DNA of 64,000 nt from Labilibaculum sp. (GTDB lineage Bacteria > Bacteroidota > Bacteroidia > Bacteroidales > Marinifilaceae): the NCBI GenBank assembly GCA_016342745.1, contig JAEINT010000001.1:310001-374000 (forward strand). Reading direction: 5' to 3'. How positions within the stretch are numbered: position 1 is the stretch's first letter; every line of letters begins with the position of its first letter. The notes beneath the pieces are model-generated. The model made no database searches. It was not told the DNA's origin and saw nothing but the letters and a program-made list of their open reading frames with translations. Below, piece after piece: positions 36,939-46,013 of this stretch. The position numbers were made by a program, and so were the translations under genes.

Positions 36939-38642
36939 ATGAATGAGAATAAATCAATAATAAAATCAGGCCCAATGCTGAATGCATATCCTGATAGTAT
37001 TGGAGGAACTTTAGATGATATCATTAAATTTCTAAGTAAAGATGAACTGGAGAATACATTTCAGTCATTCTATATTTTACCTAGTGTTTTTAATACCGAT
37101 TTAGATAGAGGATTTTCCGTTATCGATTATAACCTAAACAAGATGTATGCTTCAAAGGAAAATTTAATCGAACTGGAAAAAATGAATATAGCTCTAAAGT
37201 TTGATTTTGTGCTAAACCATTCGTCTGTTCTTTCAAGTCAATTTCAGGATATTTTAAAAAATGGTGAGAATTCTAAGTATAAGGAGTTTTTTATACAGTG
37301 GAATCAATTCTGGGATGGATGTGGAGAAATAACTAAAGAAGGTTATATTCAGCCAGATGCAGAATACATTAAAGACATGTTTTTCAGAAAACCTGGTCTG
37401 CCAATTCTAATGGTTCGCATGCCCGATGGAAAGGAGGTTCCCTATTGGAACACCTTTTATCAAGAAGTGAAATATGAGAAAATAGATGCCCAGGATTTGA
37501 TGAAGGCTTCAAATATTCAATATGTTTCGGCTAACAGACTGGCGGAAGTAGTAAATACAGCTATAGGTGAAGGAAAAAAGCCTGTTGAGATTGAATTTGG
37601 GAAATTTAAGGAGTACCAAAAAGAGACAATTGACTTGCTAGAATCGAGAAGAAAATATCTTGGACAAATGGATCTTAATATCAAGTCTCCATTGGTGTGG
37701 GAATTTTACGAAGATACCTTGAAAAAACTATCCGGTTATGGTGCTGAAATTATTAGGCTTGATGCATTTGCATATGCTCCTAAAGAGCCTGGATTGCCAA
37801 ATTTTTTGAATGATCCAGGGACATGGAATTTATTGGGAAGGGTTAAAAATTTAGCAGATAAATATGACTTAACCCTCTTGCCTGAAATACACTCGAAGTA
37901 CGAAGATAAAATGCATGAGAAATTAGCAAGTCAAGGCTATTTGACTTATGATTTTTTCTTGCCTGGATTAATTATAGATGCTTTTGAAAGAAACACAAAC
38001 GAAGTCTTGGTCAAGTGGATTAAGGATATGTTGGAAAAAGATATCAAAGTTGTAAATATGCTTGGTTGCCATGACGGAATTCCTTTGTTGGATTTAAAAG
38101 GTTTGTTGACGGAAGAGCAGATTCAAGTTTTGATTGACACGGTAGTTGAGCGAGGCGGTTTTGTGAAAGATCTGCATGGGGAAAAGAACATGTATTATCA
38201 GGTAAATGCAACTTATTACAGTGCATTAGGTGAAGATGATGCAAAACTTTTATTGGCAAGAGCTATTCAAATTTTCATGCCAGGTAAACCTCAGGTTTGG
38301 TATCTTGATCTGCTTGCAGGAAAGAATGATCATGAAGCTGTAAAAAATGCTGGAGCAGGAGGTCATAAAGAAATCAACAGAACAAATTTACAATTAGAGG
38401 ATGTCTGCAATGAATTAGGGAAAGATGTGGTGCTTGAGCAACTATCTTTGTTGAAGTTTAGAAACAATTTCCCAGCTTTTGGTTTTGATGCTAAACTGGA
38501 AATTCTGGAATCTAAATCAGAATTGTTAAAATTGCAATGGAAAAATAATGGCTGCATTGCAACTTTTGAAGCAAATTTGAAAAAGCATACCTTCAATATT
38601 GTTGCGACCGACGAAAAAGGAGATGTAGTATATAATTTCTAG
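36939..38642 (+). CDS. GH13 subfamily-18 sugar phosphorylase
   Basis: A 567-residue alpha-retaining phosphorylase of the sucrose phosphorylase group, producing glucose-1-phosphate. By alignment with the family: nucleophile D275 (IIRLDAFAYAPKEPG), acid/base E316 (LLPEIHSKY), transition-state Asp D379 (MLGCHDGIPLLDL), and a MYYQVNATYYSALG stretch. The phosphate-side loop reads FFRKPGLP (R150) where sucrose phosphorylase has PR; H413 sits in KDLHGEKN. About 60 extra residues lie at roughly 181-240. The R and H placement recalls sucrose 6'-phosphate phosphorylase, but glucosylglycerate phosphorylase is an alternative. No signal peptide. Confidence 0.85.
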   Translation: MNENKSIIKSGPMLNAYPDSIGGTLDDIIKFLSKDELENTFQSFYILPSVFNTDLDRGFSVIDYNLNKMYASKENLIELEKMNIALKFDFVLNHSSVLSSQFQDILKNGENSKYKEFFIQWNQFWDGCGEITKEGYIQPDAEYIKDMFFRKPGLPILMVRMPDGKEVPYWNTFYQEVKYEKIDAQDLMKASNIQYVSANRLAEVVNTAIGEGKKPVEIEFGKFKEYQKETIDLLESRRKYLGQMDLNIKSPLVWEFYEDTLKKLSGYGAEIIRLDAFAYAPKEPGLPNFLNDPGTWNLLGRVKNLADKYDLTLLPEIHSKYEDKMHEKLASQGYLTYDFFLPGLIIDAFERNTNEVLVKWIKDMLEKDIKVVNMLGCHDGIPLLDLKGLLTEEQIQVLIDTVVERGGFVKDLHGEKNMYYQVNATYYSALGEDDAKLLLARAIQIFMPGKPQVWYLDLLAGKNDHEAVKNAGAGGHKEINRTNLQLEDVCNELGKDVVLEQLSLLKFRNNFPAFGFDAKLEILESKSELLKLQWKNNGCIATFEANLKKHTFNIVATDEKGDVVYNF

Positions 38643-38673
38643 TAAGAGTGCTATATTCTTACATAAAAATAAA

Positions 38674-39924
38674 ATGATGGGAAATACTAATAACACGCAA
38701 GGTGTTACAAATATAAGATTGATTAAGTGGTTGACATACATGATGTTTTTGATGTTTGCCATGACCACCGATGCAGTTGGAGTTATTATTCCGGAAGTTA
38801 TGAAGACTTTCGATTTAAGTATGACAGCTGCCGGATTGTTACATTATGGTCCGATGACAGCAATCGCTTTGGCTGGAATTTTCTTAGGGTTTTTAGCAGA
38901 TAAATTAGGGCGAAAGAAAACAATTATACTTGGCTTGCTTCTTTTTGTTATTAATTCTTATCTGTTTATTATTGGAAACGCTTTTGCATTTTTCTTAACT
39001 CTAATGGTAATTTCGGGAGCAGCTATTGGAATATTTAAAACTGGTGCCTTGGCTCTAATTGGAGATATTACTTCTTCAACAAAAGAACATACTTCTACCA
39101 TGAATGCTGTTGAAGGATTTTTTGGTGTTGGTGCTATTATCGGACCATTTATTGTAAGTTACTTTTTAACTCAAGGGGTAGATTGGAAATGGCTTTATGT
39201 GGTAGCGGCAAGTTTATGCGTTGTTCTGATTTTAATTGCAGTTAAGGTAAAATACCCCGAAACAATGAAAAAATCGGAAGAACCAATCAATGTTAAGAGA
39301 AGCTTAGCAATGGTAAAGGATCCTTATGCTTTTGGTTTTTCTATGGGAGCTTTCCTTTATGTTTCGGTAGAGGCTGCCATTTATGTTTGGATGCCAACTT
39401 TGATTCAGGGATACGATGGTAGCTTGCTGTTTATTGCCACTTATGCATTGCCAATTTTCTTTATCCTTAGAGCTGGAGGAAGATTTTTAGGAGCATGGAT
39501 GATGTCTCGATTTAACTGGGCTGTAGTATTGAGTCTGTTTAGTTTTGCGATTTTGATCTGTTTTTTGGGCAGCATGCTATTCGGAATAGAAGCAACTGTA
39601 TTTTTATTGCCGCTTTCCGGTCTATTTATGTCTGTTATTTATCCGACCATCAATTCGAAAGGGATTAGTTGTTTTCCAAAATCCAGTCATGGAGCAGTCG
39701 CGGGAGTGATTCTGTTTTTTACAGCAGCCGGCGCAGCAATTGGTCCATTGGCCATGGGAGCAATAAGTGATGCATTTGGTAGCGATGCAAAGTATGGATT
39801 TATGCTTGCTACTGTATTTGCGGTGATGCTTTTTGCAGGAACAATTTATAATTTGATTGTAGACCCAACCAAAAAGAGGTTACAAGATTTGGATAAAAGT
39901 GAGTATAATATTGTAGAAAATTAA
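38674..39924 (+). CDS. MFS sugar transporter
   Basis: A 416-residue major facilitator with twelve predicted membrane helices. The conserved loop-2 motif is LGFLADKLGRKKT near residue 75. A first half (about 20-195), a short cytoplasmic loop with PETMKKSEEPINVKRS, and a second half (about 215-400) are clear. It lies 31 bases after the phosphorylase gene and probably brings the sugar taken up by the TonB receptor across the inner membrane without phosphorylating it, the analogue of SuxC of Xanthomonas. The real substrate is not shown by the sequence. Confidence 0.87.
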   Translation: MMGNTNNTQGVTNIRLIKWLTYMMFLMFAMTTDAVGVIIPEVMKTFDLSMTAAGLLHYGPMTAIALAGIFLGFLADKLGRKKTIILGLLLFVINSYLFIIGNAFAFFLTLMVISGAAIGIFKTGALALIGDITSSTKEHTSTMNAVEGFFGVGAIIGPFIVSYFLTQGVDWKWLYVVAASLCVVLILIAVKVKYPETMKKSEEPINVKRSLAMVKDPYAFGFSMGAFLYVSVEAAIYVWMPTLIQGYDGSLLFIATYALPIFFILRAGGRFLGAWMMSRFNWAVVLSLFSFAILICFLGSMLFGIEATVFLLPLSGLFMSVIYPTINSKGISCFPKSSHGAVAGVILFFTAAGAAIGPLAMGAISDAFGSDAKYGFMLATVFAVMLFAGTIYNLIVDPTKKRLQDLDKSEYNIVEN

Positions 39925-39967
39925 AGGTTAGTATTATTAATATTGCTTTAGGGATAAGCATGACGGG

Positions 39968-40001
39968 AGAATAGGTTGTTGATGATTCGACAACCTATTT
40001 A
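39968..40001. terminator. Convergent terminator after the sugar locus
   Basis: AATAGGTTGT and ACAACCTATT pair around a short loop, with T and A runs on the two sides. The end overlaps the 3' end of the next gene. Confidence 0.75.
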
Positions 40002-40294
40002 TTTAATGTTTTTTTTTCTATGAGAACAAACTCTCTGCCTTCTTCATAGTTTACTAATTTGAAGAAACCACAGTTAATACAACTAAGTAATTTATCAGCT
40101 AATTCTCCTTGAATTTCTTCATTGCACAAGGTACCTTTAATGGTCCAGCAATATCTGCCAGATGATTCACCGCCATTAATGCCATGATTATTATTATTAT
40201 CTGTACTTGCAGGGCACACTCCTAATTCTAAGGCATTAATTCCGCCTTCTTCTCTCCCACACTTATAGTACTCCCAACAATTTAAAGCTCCCAT
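39995..40294 (-). CDS. Two-CW domain protein
   Basis: A 99-residue cytoplasmic protein with the two-CW pattern: NCWEYYKCG (C6, C12), C27, RYCWTIKGTLC (C49, C57) and CINC (C72, C75). Seven cysteines and the paired Cys-Trp units suggest a metal-bound or disulfide-linked small domain. Such domains also occur alone or fused to chemotaxis-type signalling proteins in other phyla. Function is unknown. It is convergent with the MFS gene and has its own upstream region of about 180 bases. Confidence 0.75.
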   Translation of the reverse strand: MGALNCWEYYKCGREEGGINALELGVCPASTDNNNNHGINGGESSGRYCWTIKGTLCNEEIQGELADKLLSCINCGFFKLVNYEEGREFVLIEKKTLNK

Positions 40295-40427
40295 ATCACT
40301 ACAAATATGAAATAAAAATAGATCATATTGGTTTTGTATTCAAATATCTTTGTCCAATAACAAGAGACAATTGGTAAACTTGTTGTAATCACTGGTTAAT
40401 GTAAATTAAACATGACCGAGTTGAAGT

Positions 40428-40460
40428 AAAAAAAATAGCTCTTTTTGTAAAAAGAGCTAT
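40428..40460 (-). terminator. Terminator after the DNPH1-DUF4269 gene
   Basis: ATAGCTCTTTTT and AAAAAGAGCTAT form a 12-base-pair stem. A T-run follows on the minus strand. Confidence 0.85.
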
Positions 40461-40472
40461 GTAAGGTATGTT

Positions 40473-41435
40473 TTATGCGTTCCACATTGTAATAATCTCC
40501 GAATCTGTTGCTGTTTCTAATTTTAATAATTGTTGATATGGATCACCTTCTATTTCTAATAATTGAGCAAAAGCTGGTTCTGTTTTCAGCCCTTCTTGTT
40601 TTAATTTTACAACCTGTTGTTTGAACTTATCACCTAGCAATTCTAAAATTCGATGCTCTATTTGTAAATGGCGGTAGGAGTTCTGGCTTGCAACAGGGAA
40701 GAGAGCTCCGTATATTTCGACTTTAAATCCTTGATAAATAAATTTTGCAACAACGATCCAATATCCTGCTTTTTCCTTTTGTTCTACTGTGAAATTGGTT
40801 TGTCGGCCATAATGCATTTCTAAATAATTTTCAAATCTGTCGGCATCGAAATAGCGACAAGCAATATCTAAATCGCTTGATTTAGTTGAGATTCCAAGCG
40901 GAATAGTTCCTGTTAATACAGGATTGTATTCTTTTAATAAATCAAATATATTAAGCTCTTTTAGACATTTGTGTGCCTTTGTTTGAACAGGAGATCCTTC
41001 TTTTAGGTAAGAAATATCTTTCCAGTCCATGTTTATCGTTTTAAATTGTTCTTTTAGAATCAATTTGGCATCGTCAATATTTTTGTATTCAAAGCATTTA
41101 AGGTTTGAGCAGCCACGAATCATGGCAGAAGTACTTTTACCATTAATACTACGATACAAACAAATTATTGGTTTGTTCATTTCTATGGCACGCCCTATTT
41201 CGTAACCAACACCCAAAGAAGGAACAGTAACTTCTGCAACAATAATATCAGATTCAAATACCCATTGTAAATCACGATCGTGAATTTCCTGATCGCTTAT
41301 ACTTGTATCGATTGTTTTGGAGCCAATATGCTCTGTTAAAACGGTACCAAGTTGTTTTAGGTAATCAATTAATTCTTTGTACAGTTCTGTATCTTGTTGG
41401 CCGCCACGGATTGATCCCGAAAAGTAGATGTTCAT
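40473..41435 (-). CDS. Fusion: DNPH1-type deoxynucleotide hydrolase plus DUF4269
   Basis: A 320-residue two-domain protein. Residues 1-135 match the DNPH1/Rcl and nucleoside deoxyribosyltransferase fold: IYFSGSIRGG (8-12), TEHIG (H36), SDIIVAEVTVPSLGVGYEIGRA with D63 and E79 as probable catalytic residues. Residues about 150-320 match DUF4269, a nucleotidyltransferase-like family: LTGTIPLGISTKSSDLDIACR with D188 and D190, plus E240 in VEIYG as a possible third acid. DNPH1 removes the base from 2'-deoxynucleoside monophosphates; DUF4269 has no known activity. Both usually occur as separate proteins, so the fusion is notable. Confidence 0.82.
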   Translation of the reverse strand: MNIYFSGSIRGGQQDTELYKELIDYLKQLGTVLTEHIGSKTIDTSISDQEIHDRDLQWVFESDIIVAEVTVPSLGVGYEIGRAIEMNKPIICLYRSINGKSTSAMIRGCSNLKCFEYKNIDDAKLILKEQFKTINMDWKDISYLKEGSPVQTKAHKCLKELNIFDLLKEYNPVLTGTIPLGISTKSSDLDIACRYFDADRFENYLEMHYGRQTNFTVEQKEKAGYWIVVAKFIYQGFKVEIYGALFPVASQNSYRHLQIEHRILELLGDKFKQQVVKLKQEGLKTEPAFAQLLEIEGDPYQQLLKLETATDSEIITMWNA

Positions 41436-41694
41436 ATTGTATTGTTTAGAGCCCTTAAGTGCAATTCAATTTGAATAAAAACGAAGAACACTGCTTAGTG
41501 TGTATAGTGATAGCAAAGGCAGATTAGTAATTTTAGGCTTATATAAAATGATAAATAAGCTTAATTCTAAGATAACTTAATTCTTTCTATCTTCCAATAT
41601 AGCAATTGAACTATTAGACGTAAAATGACATGAAGACTATTGGTAAGATGATAAAATAAAGCTCTTTATGGAATGGAAATTAATTTATTGATAT

Positions 41695-42267
41695 TTATTC
41701 GTTTAATTGTTCTTGTACTCTTACAGGAATTAATCTTTTTAAACCTTTTGCCTGTGGAGAATTCACATCTATGTATTTCCAGTTGTCTGATTTTTTATCG
41801 GCAACAGCAAGCATCGACCTATGAGCCTGAATGGTAAACGAATTGCTCGATTCATTGTATTTTACATTTTTTTTGCCAAATTCTTGTTCAAACTGAGGCT
41901 GAATTAATGCACTTCCTTGCGACATAAGCCCAGACAACTTTACACTAATAACTCCATAATATAGTATTTTGCAGTACTTTTCTTTTCCGTTTTCAACTAC
42001 CTGAGAGATTTTATCTATAGATCGAAAATCGGTTGTCATTTTGATACCTAAATTGTCCATTTGCTCTAATACCAATATCATCTTTTCTTTACTCATCATT
42101 TCGAACATGCGAGGATACATCATTTGAGTAACCTTATTCCATTCCTTTTTGTTAAACGCATTGGTATAGCTTATTATATCTTTTTCAAAATGTTGCTTCA
42201 GATGTGTTTGAGCAAATCCAGTTGTTATTGCAAAGCTTAGTAAAAGCAGTATAGCTATCCTCTTCAT
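41695..42267 (-). CDS. Exported protein of unknown function
   Basis: The 190-residue product has a signal peptide (residues 1-19, ending TTGFAQ), then a mostly alpha/beta domain with no cysteines that would be expected for disulfides. I recognise no family, though the overall size and the NAFNKKEWNKVTQMMYPRMFEMM region recall small NTF2-like secreted proteins. It lies alone, with about 260 bases of gene-free sequence on its left that holds no visible structure, and no operon partner close by. Confidence 0.5.
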   Translation of the reverse strand: MKRIAILLLLSFAITTGFAQTHLKQHFEKDIISYTNAFNKKEWNKVTQMMYPRMFEMMSKEKMILVLEQMDNLGIKMTTDFRSIDKISQVVENGKEKYCKILYYGVISVKLSGLMSQGSALIQPQFEQEFGKKNVKYNESSNSFTIQAHRSMLAVADKKSDNWKYIDVNSPQAKGLKRLIPVRVQEQLNE

Positions 42268-42418
42268 GTTGTTCTTTTATTAATTTCTGAGGAAGATAAT
42301 AAAAAGCTACTGGTTAAAGCGTTTAAAATTTGTTAAAACTCTTTCCTGTTCCCAAAGGATAGCAATTAGGAACAAGAAATAGCAATATTATGAGCATAAA
42401 AATCATGTTTGCTGTTAA

Positions 42419-42460
42419 AAATAAAAGACCAACTCCGCGGGGAATTGGTCTTTCATTTTT
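42419..42460 (-). terminator. Terminator after the DUF4097-like gene
   Basis: AAAGACCAA and TTGGTCTTT pair around a GC-rich core with one mismatch. On the minus strand a T-rich tract follows. Confidence 0.7.
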
Positions 42461-42492
42461 ATGAAGTCCCTTTAAGGGGATTTAGAATTTCA

Positions 42493-43539
42493 CTATTGCA
42501 ATCTCATTTTGCAATTATTTGCTCTAATATTCAGTTTAGAAAAAGCCTTTTTATCTCCAACACGACCTTTGGCAATAAAAGTATTTTTATCGGCAGTTGG
42601 TTTGTTCGAAAGTTTAAAGTCTGCAGCATTATCGAATTTAACCGATTTGTGATTAATTTCGTAATCGATTTGGCATCCTTCCATAAAGCTAAGGCCTACA
42701 TCGCCATGTTTCGAATCTATTTTAATGAAAGAAAACATGTTGTTGATGTTGAAAACATTGATGTGACCAAATTTTTGATCGTAATCAATTTCGCCACCCA
42801 TTTGGCTAATTTCAATTTTCGAAAAGTTTGACGATCCATACAAGTATTCAATTTCCTTGATATCGAATTTATCTCTGGCCGATTTAATATTTAAGTTGTC
42901 GATTACTTGAATTTTGAATTCAGAATCGCGGCTTTCTCCAGATAGTTTTTCTGCATTTTCGATTGTTACTTTAGAGTTTGCAACAATTAATTTTGAGTCA
43001 TTTAATTTTTGGGCTTTAAAAGTACAGCCTGTTATGGTGAAAGAGTTTTCTCCCATTAAGTTTTGGGCTGTAAAATTGCCACTGGTTAAATCAAGACTTA
43101 CATTAGCATCGTGATTGTCCATAAACACATCACCGTTTTTCTGTACAATATCCAAATTCACATTTGCTGGAACTTGCACTGTATATTTGATTTTAATTTT
43201 ACCCTTATTAAAAAGAGAGTTGGTCAGTTTTTTAAGAGAGAAAAAGTCACCAAGAACAGTTTTAGCAAGCAGCTGCTTTTCACCTTCAGTAAAATCGATG
43301 GTAATATTATTAACCATCTTTTTTGTTTTTTCTTCGTTCGATCCTTCAACGCTAATTAAAACCTCGAGCCTAATTTCGTTTTTATCCCAATGTTTAATTT
43401 GAATTTTACTGTATTTCGATTCTATTCTAAGGTTTTCTCCAGCTTTAAACGTCTTTTCAATTTTTTTGTGTTTTGTTATGGCATTTGCCGATCCTACAAA
43501 TAAGAAAATGCTCATTAGAACAAATATCAATCGTTTCAT
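42493..43539 (-). CDS. Exported DUF4097-like beta-helical protein
   Basis: A 348-residue protein with a signal peptide (residues 1-20, ending SANA). The mature part is a series of short beta-strand repeats (VNLDIVQKNGDVFMDNHDANVSLDLTSGNFTAQ) like the DUF4097/adhesin-head (GIN-type) proteins that coil into a beta-solenoid. It has no catalytic motif. In other Bacteroidota such genes often sit near ECF sigma genes, but not here. It is followed on the minus strand by a terminator and lies downstream of lnt. Confidence 0.65.
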   Translation of the reverse strand: MKRLIFVLMSIFLFVGSANAITKHKKIEKTFKAGENLRIESKYSKIQIKHWDKNEIRLEVLISVEGSNEEKTKKMVNNITIDFTEGEKQLLAKTVLGDFFSLKKLTNSLFNKGKIKIKYTVQVPANVNLDIVQKNGDVFMDNHDANVSLDLTSGNFTAQNLMGENSFTITGCTFKAQKLNDSKLIVANSKVTIENAEKLSGESRDSEFKIQVIDNLNIKSARDKFDIKEIEYLYGSSNFSKIEISQMGGEIDYDQKFGHINVFNINNMFSFIKIDSKHGDVGLSFMEGCQIDYEINHKSVKFDNAADFKLSNKPTADKNTFIAKGRVGDKKAFSKLNIRANNCKMRLQ

Positions 43540-43605
43540 ATATTTTATTTTTTAGATTTTTTTATCAGAAAAATTATTCTAGAAATAAATGTAAAACATT
43601 TAACT

Positions 43606-45123
43606 CTATCTTTTAGTTTTAGATTGTGTTGTAACACGAATTTTAACAAAGATTAATAAAAGACTTGCAATAAAGAGGCAAACACGACCGATATAATCTC
43701 CATGTTGAGAATAAAACGTATGCTCCTTTAGTAAATTTACTTTGCCAGTTAACACAGATCTTTTCCACCAACTTGTCTTTGCAATAATTGTGCCTTTTGC
43801 ACTAATGTGAGCAGAAACTCCATTATTTGCTACTCGAATATACTCTCGTCTACTTTCGATTGCTCTAATACGACTAAAATTGAAATGGTGCTGATATCCT
43901 GGTGTAGATTTCCACCAACCATCATTGGTAATCATACATTGAAATCCAGCTATGGTAGGAACCCTTTGTGCACAATAATCACCAAATATTGATTCGAAAC
44001 AAACTACTGGTATTATAGCAAGAGAATCAGATGAGAAATAATCAATATCATTCTCATTGCTATAGGTTCCTTTGTAACCACCAATTTCAATGGAACAATC
44101 TTTTAAAAAGCGAAGGTATTTGTCAAAGGGAACTCTCTCGAACAAGGGAACTAATTTTGTTTTGTGATAAAACTGAGGAATAGTGGTATCAGCTAGAAAT
44201 AGAGCTGAATTGAAAGATTTTGATCCGATATTGCTGTGTACGCCTAATAGAATGCTAGTATTGGGATATTTCTTTTTTAAATCAAGAAGTTGTGCGTAAT
44301 AAATAGATTGGTTTGGATTGCTTTCATCAATAGATTGGAGAATAGTAGTTTCGGGACCAAATAAGAAATCGGGATGTTGAGCTGAACAAATCGAATCGGC
44401 TGTTTTTAGAAAATCAGCAAAAAATCGTTCTTCATTTTCGGCTACAAATTTTTCCGTGTACGGATTGAGATTGGGTTGAATAAGTGCGAAACTTTTGCTA
44501 CCAAAACTTTCTTCATTATTATTCATTCGAATTGATGACCAAAGAAGTGGTAATGCAATTAAAAGTATTGAAATGACCATTCGAGAATATCGGAAGCCGC
44601 TTGATTCTCGATAGATTTTAAACAGGCTGTAGTTGATGAGGATAATCCATAAGCTGCCACCACGAGTACCTGTAATGTCGTACCATTGTATCCATTTTGG
44701 CGATGAAGCAAAGGCATTTCCTAGGTTGAGCCATGGCCAAGCCAAATCCCACCAGGTGGCAAAATATTCAAATCCAAGCCAAATAATAAGGAAGGGAAAT
44801 AGAATGGATATTCTAAGTGATTTTCTCGTTCTGCTAACCAACCAAAAAATCAGCGCAAGCAAAAGAGAATTGATGAGAAGGATAAAGAGTAGGCCTACTA
44901 TTTGAGCCTCGCCAACCCACCAATAGGCCAAAGTATTCCAAATTAAAAAGCTTAGAAAGGTATAATTGAATAATAAGTAAGGATTGTGATGATTAATTGT
45001 TTTTTCTTCGAGCCAAAGAAGTGGAATCCATGCAAAAAAAATCAGAAAAAAGAGTGAGGGAATGCAAAATGGCAATCCCAATAGTAATCCTGAAGAAATG
45101 GCAAGGAGGATGTTTTTATTCAC
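43606..45123 (-). CDS. lnt: Apolipoprotein N-acyltransferase
   Basis: Lnt adds the third acyl chain to bacterial lipoproteins at the inner membrane. The 505-residue product has an N-terminal membrane part with about six or seven helices and a periplasmic nitrilase-like domain from about 210 to 470. The catalytic triad is E258 (FGPETT), K321 (YHKTKLVP) and C375 (VVCFES), in the correct order and spacing. Length is normal. It begins one base after the stop of the EamA transporter gene, so the two are likely co-transcribed. Confidence 0.92.
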   Translation of the reverse strand: MNKNILLAISSGLLLGLPFCIPSLFFLIFFAWIPLLWLEEKTINHHNPYLLFNYTFLSFLIWNTLAYWWVGEAQIVGLLFILLINSLLLALIFWLVSRTRKSLRISILFPFLIIWLGFEYFATWWDLAWPWLNLGNAFASSPKWIQWYDITGTRGGSLWIILINYSLFKIYRESSGFRYSRMVISILLIALPLLWSSIRMNNNEESFGSKSFALIQPNLNPYTEKFVAENEERFFADFLKTADSICSAQHPDFLFGPETTILQSIDESNPNQSIYYAQLLDLKKKYPNTSILLGVHSNIGSKSFNSALFLADTTIPQFYHKTKLVPLFERVPFDKYLRFLKDCSIEIGGYKGTYSNENDIDYFSSDSLAIIPVVCFESIFGDYCAQRVPTIAGFQCMITNDGWWKSTPGYQHHFNFSRIRAIESRREYIRVANNGVSAHISAKGTIIAKTSWWKRSVLTGKVNLLKEHTFYSQHGDYIGRVCLFIASLLLIFVKIRVTTQSKTKR

Positions 45124-45124
45124 T

Positions 45125-46000
45125 TTATCGGTGCGTTAGATGTACTCCAACTAAGATAATTAATATTGATGCAATTTGTGCAATTGAAACTTGATCGCCG
45201 CCAATAACAATTCCCCAGAAAATAGCCACAATTGGGATGATATAAGCAATGGAAGCAGCGAATACATGTGAGGATTTTTTGATGAGTTGATTGTAGAAGA
45301 TTACACCACCAAAAGTTAAAATTGCTAGCAAACCAAGCATCAGAGCACTTTTAGAGACTGTTTCGGATGCTAATGGTGCACTTAAATCGGTAAAAAGTAA
45401 AAAGCAAGCAGCCATTGGTCCTACGAACAAAAAGGCAAGAGAGGCAATTTCGGTACCGTTAAGTTTGGGCAAAGAGAAACTTACGATATTGATGCTGATG
45501 GCGACAGATAATATGGCCAAAAACACATAAAAAACACCCCAAAAATAAGATGCTCCATGCGATTCCCCTGAGAAACTCAATACGAGTGTTCCTGCTAAAC
45601 CTAAAAGAATTCCTCCAAATACTTTTTTGTTGGTTTTAGATTTGAAAAAAAGAATGGCAAGAAGTAGAGTAATCATTGGTAGCATAGCATTTAACATACC
45701 AGCTATCGACGAATTTATTTGAGTTTGGGCTTTGGCAAAAAAATAGGAGGGACCTATGTTGCCACTTACTCCAGTCAATAATAAGGGGAGCCAATTGTCC
45801 TTCGATAATTTCTTGAGGTTTTTAAAGATGAGTGGAAGGAAAAACAAGAAGGATAAAAAAACTTGGAAAGCGGCCACCTGATTGTGGCTAAAACTTTCCA
45901 ATGCTATTTCTCTTAAAATATATGGACTTCCCCAAATAAATGAAACCAAAAGGAGTAGTATCCAATTACTGTATTTACTGTTTAGACTCATATTTTTCAA
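45125..46000 (-). CDS. EamA/DMT-family transporter
   Basis: A 291-residue drug/metabolite-type transporter with ten predicted membrane helices in two EamA halves (about 10-140 and 150-290). It has the family signature KFGGILLGLAGTLVLSFSG near residue 130 and a matching GGVIFYNQLIKKSSHVFAAS in the second half. The substrate cannot be read from the sequence; relatives move amino acids, metabolites or drugs. It lies in a row with DUF4924 and lnt on the same strand. Confidence 0.85.
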   Translation of the reverse strand: MKNMSLNSKYSNWILLLLVSFIWGSPYILREIALESFSHNQVAAFQVFLSFLFFLPLIFKNLKKLSKDNWLPLLLTGVSGNIGPSYFFAKAQTQINSSIAGMLNAMLPMITLLLAILFFKSKTNKKVFGGILLGLAGTLVLSFSGESHGASYFWGVFYVFLAILSVAISINIVSFSLPKLNGTEIASLAFLFVGPMAACFLLFTDLSAPLASETVSKSALMLGLLAILTFGGVIFYNQLIKKSSHVFAASIAYIIPIVAIFWGIVIGGDQVSIAQIASILIILVGVHLTHR

Positions 46001-46013
46001 GATGTATTTAGAG

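Noticed and set aside
41436-41694. Possible small RNA or gene in the 259-base gap
   Set aside because: No reading frame, strong hairpin or promoter match could be supported.
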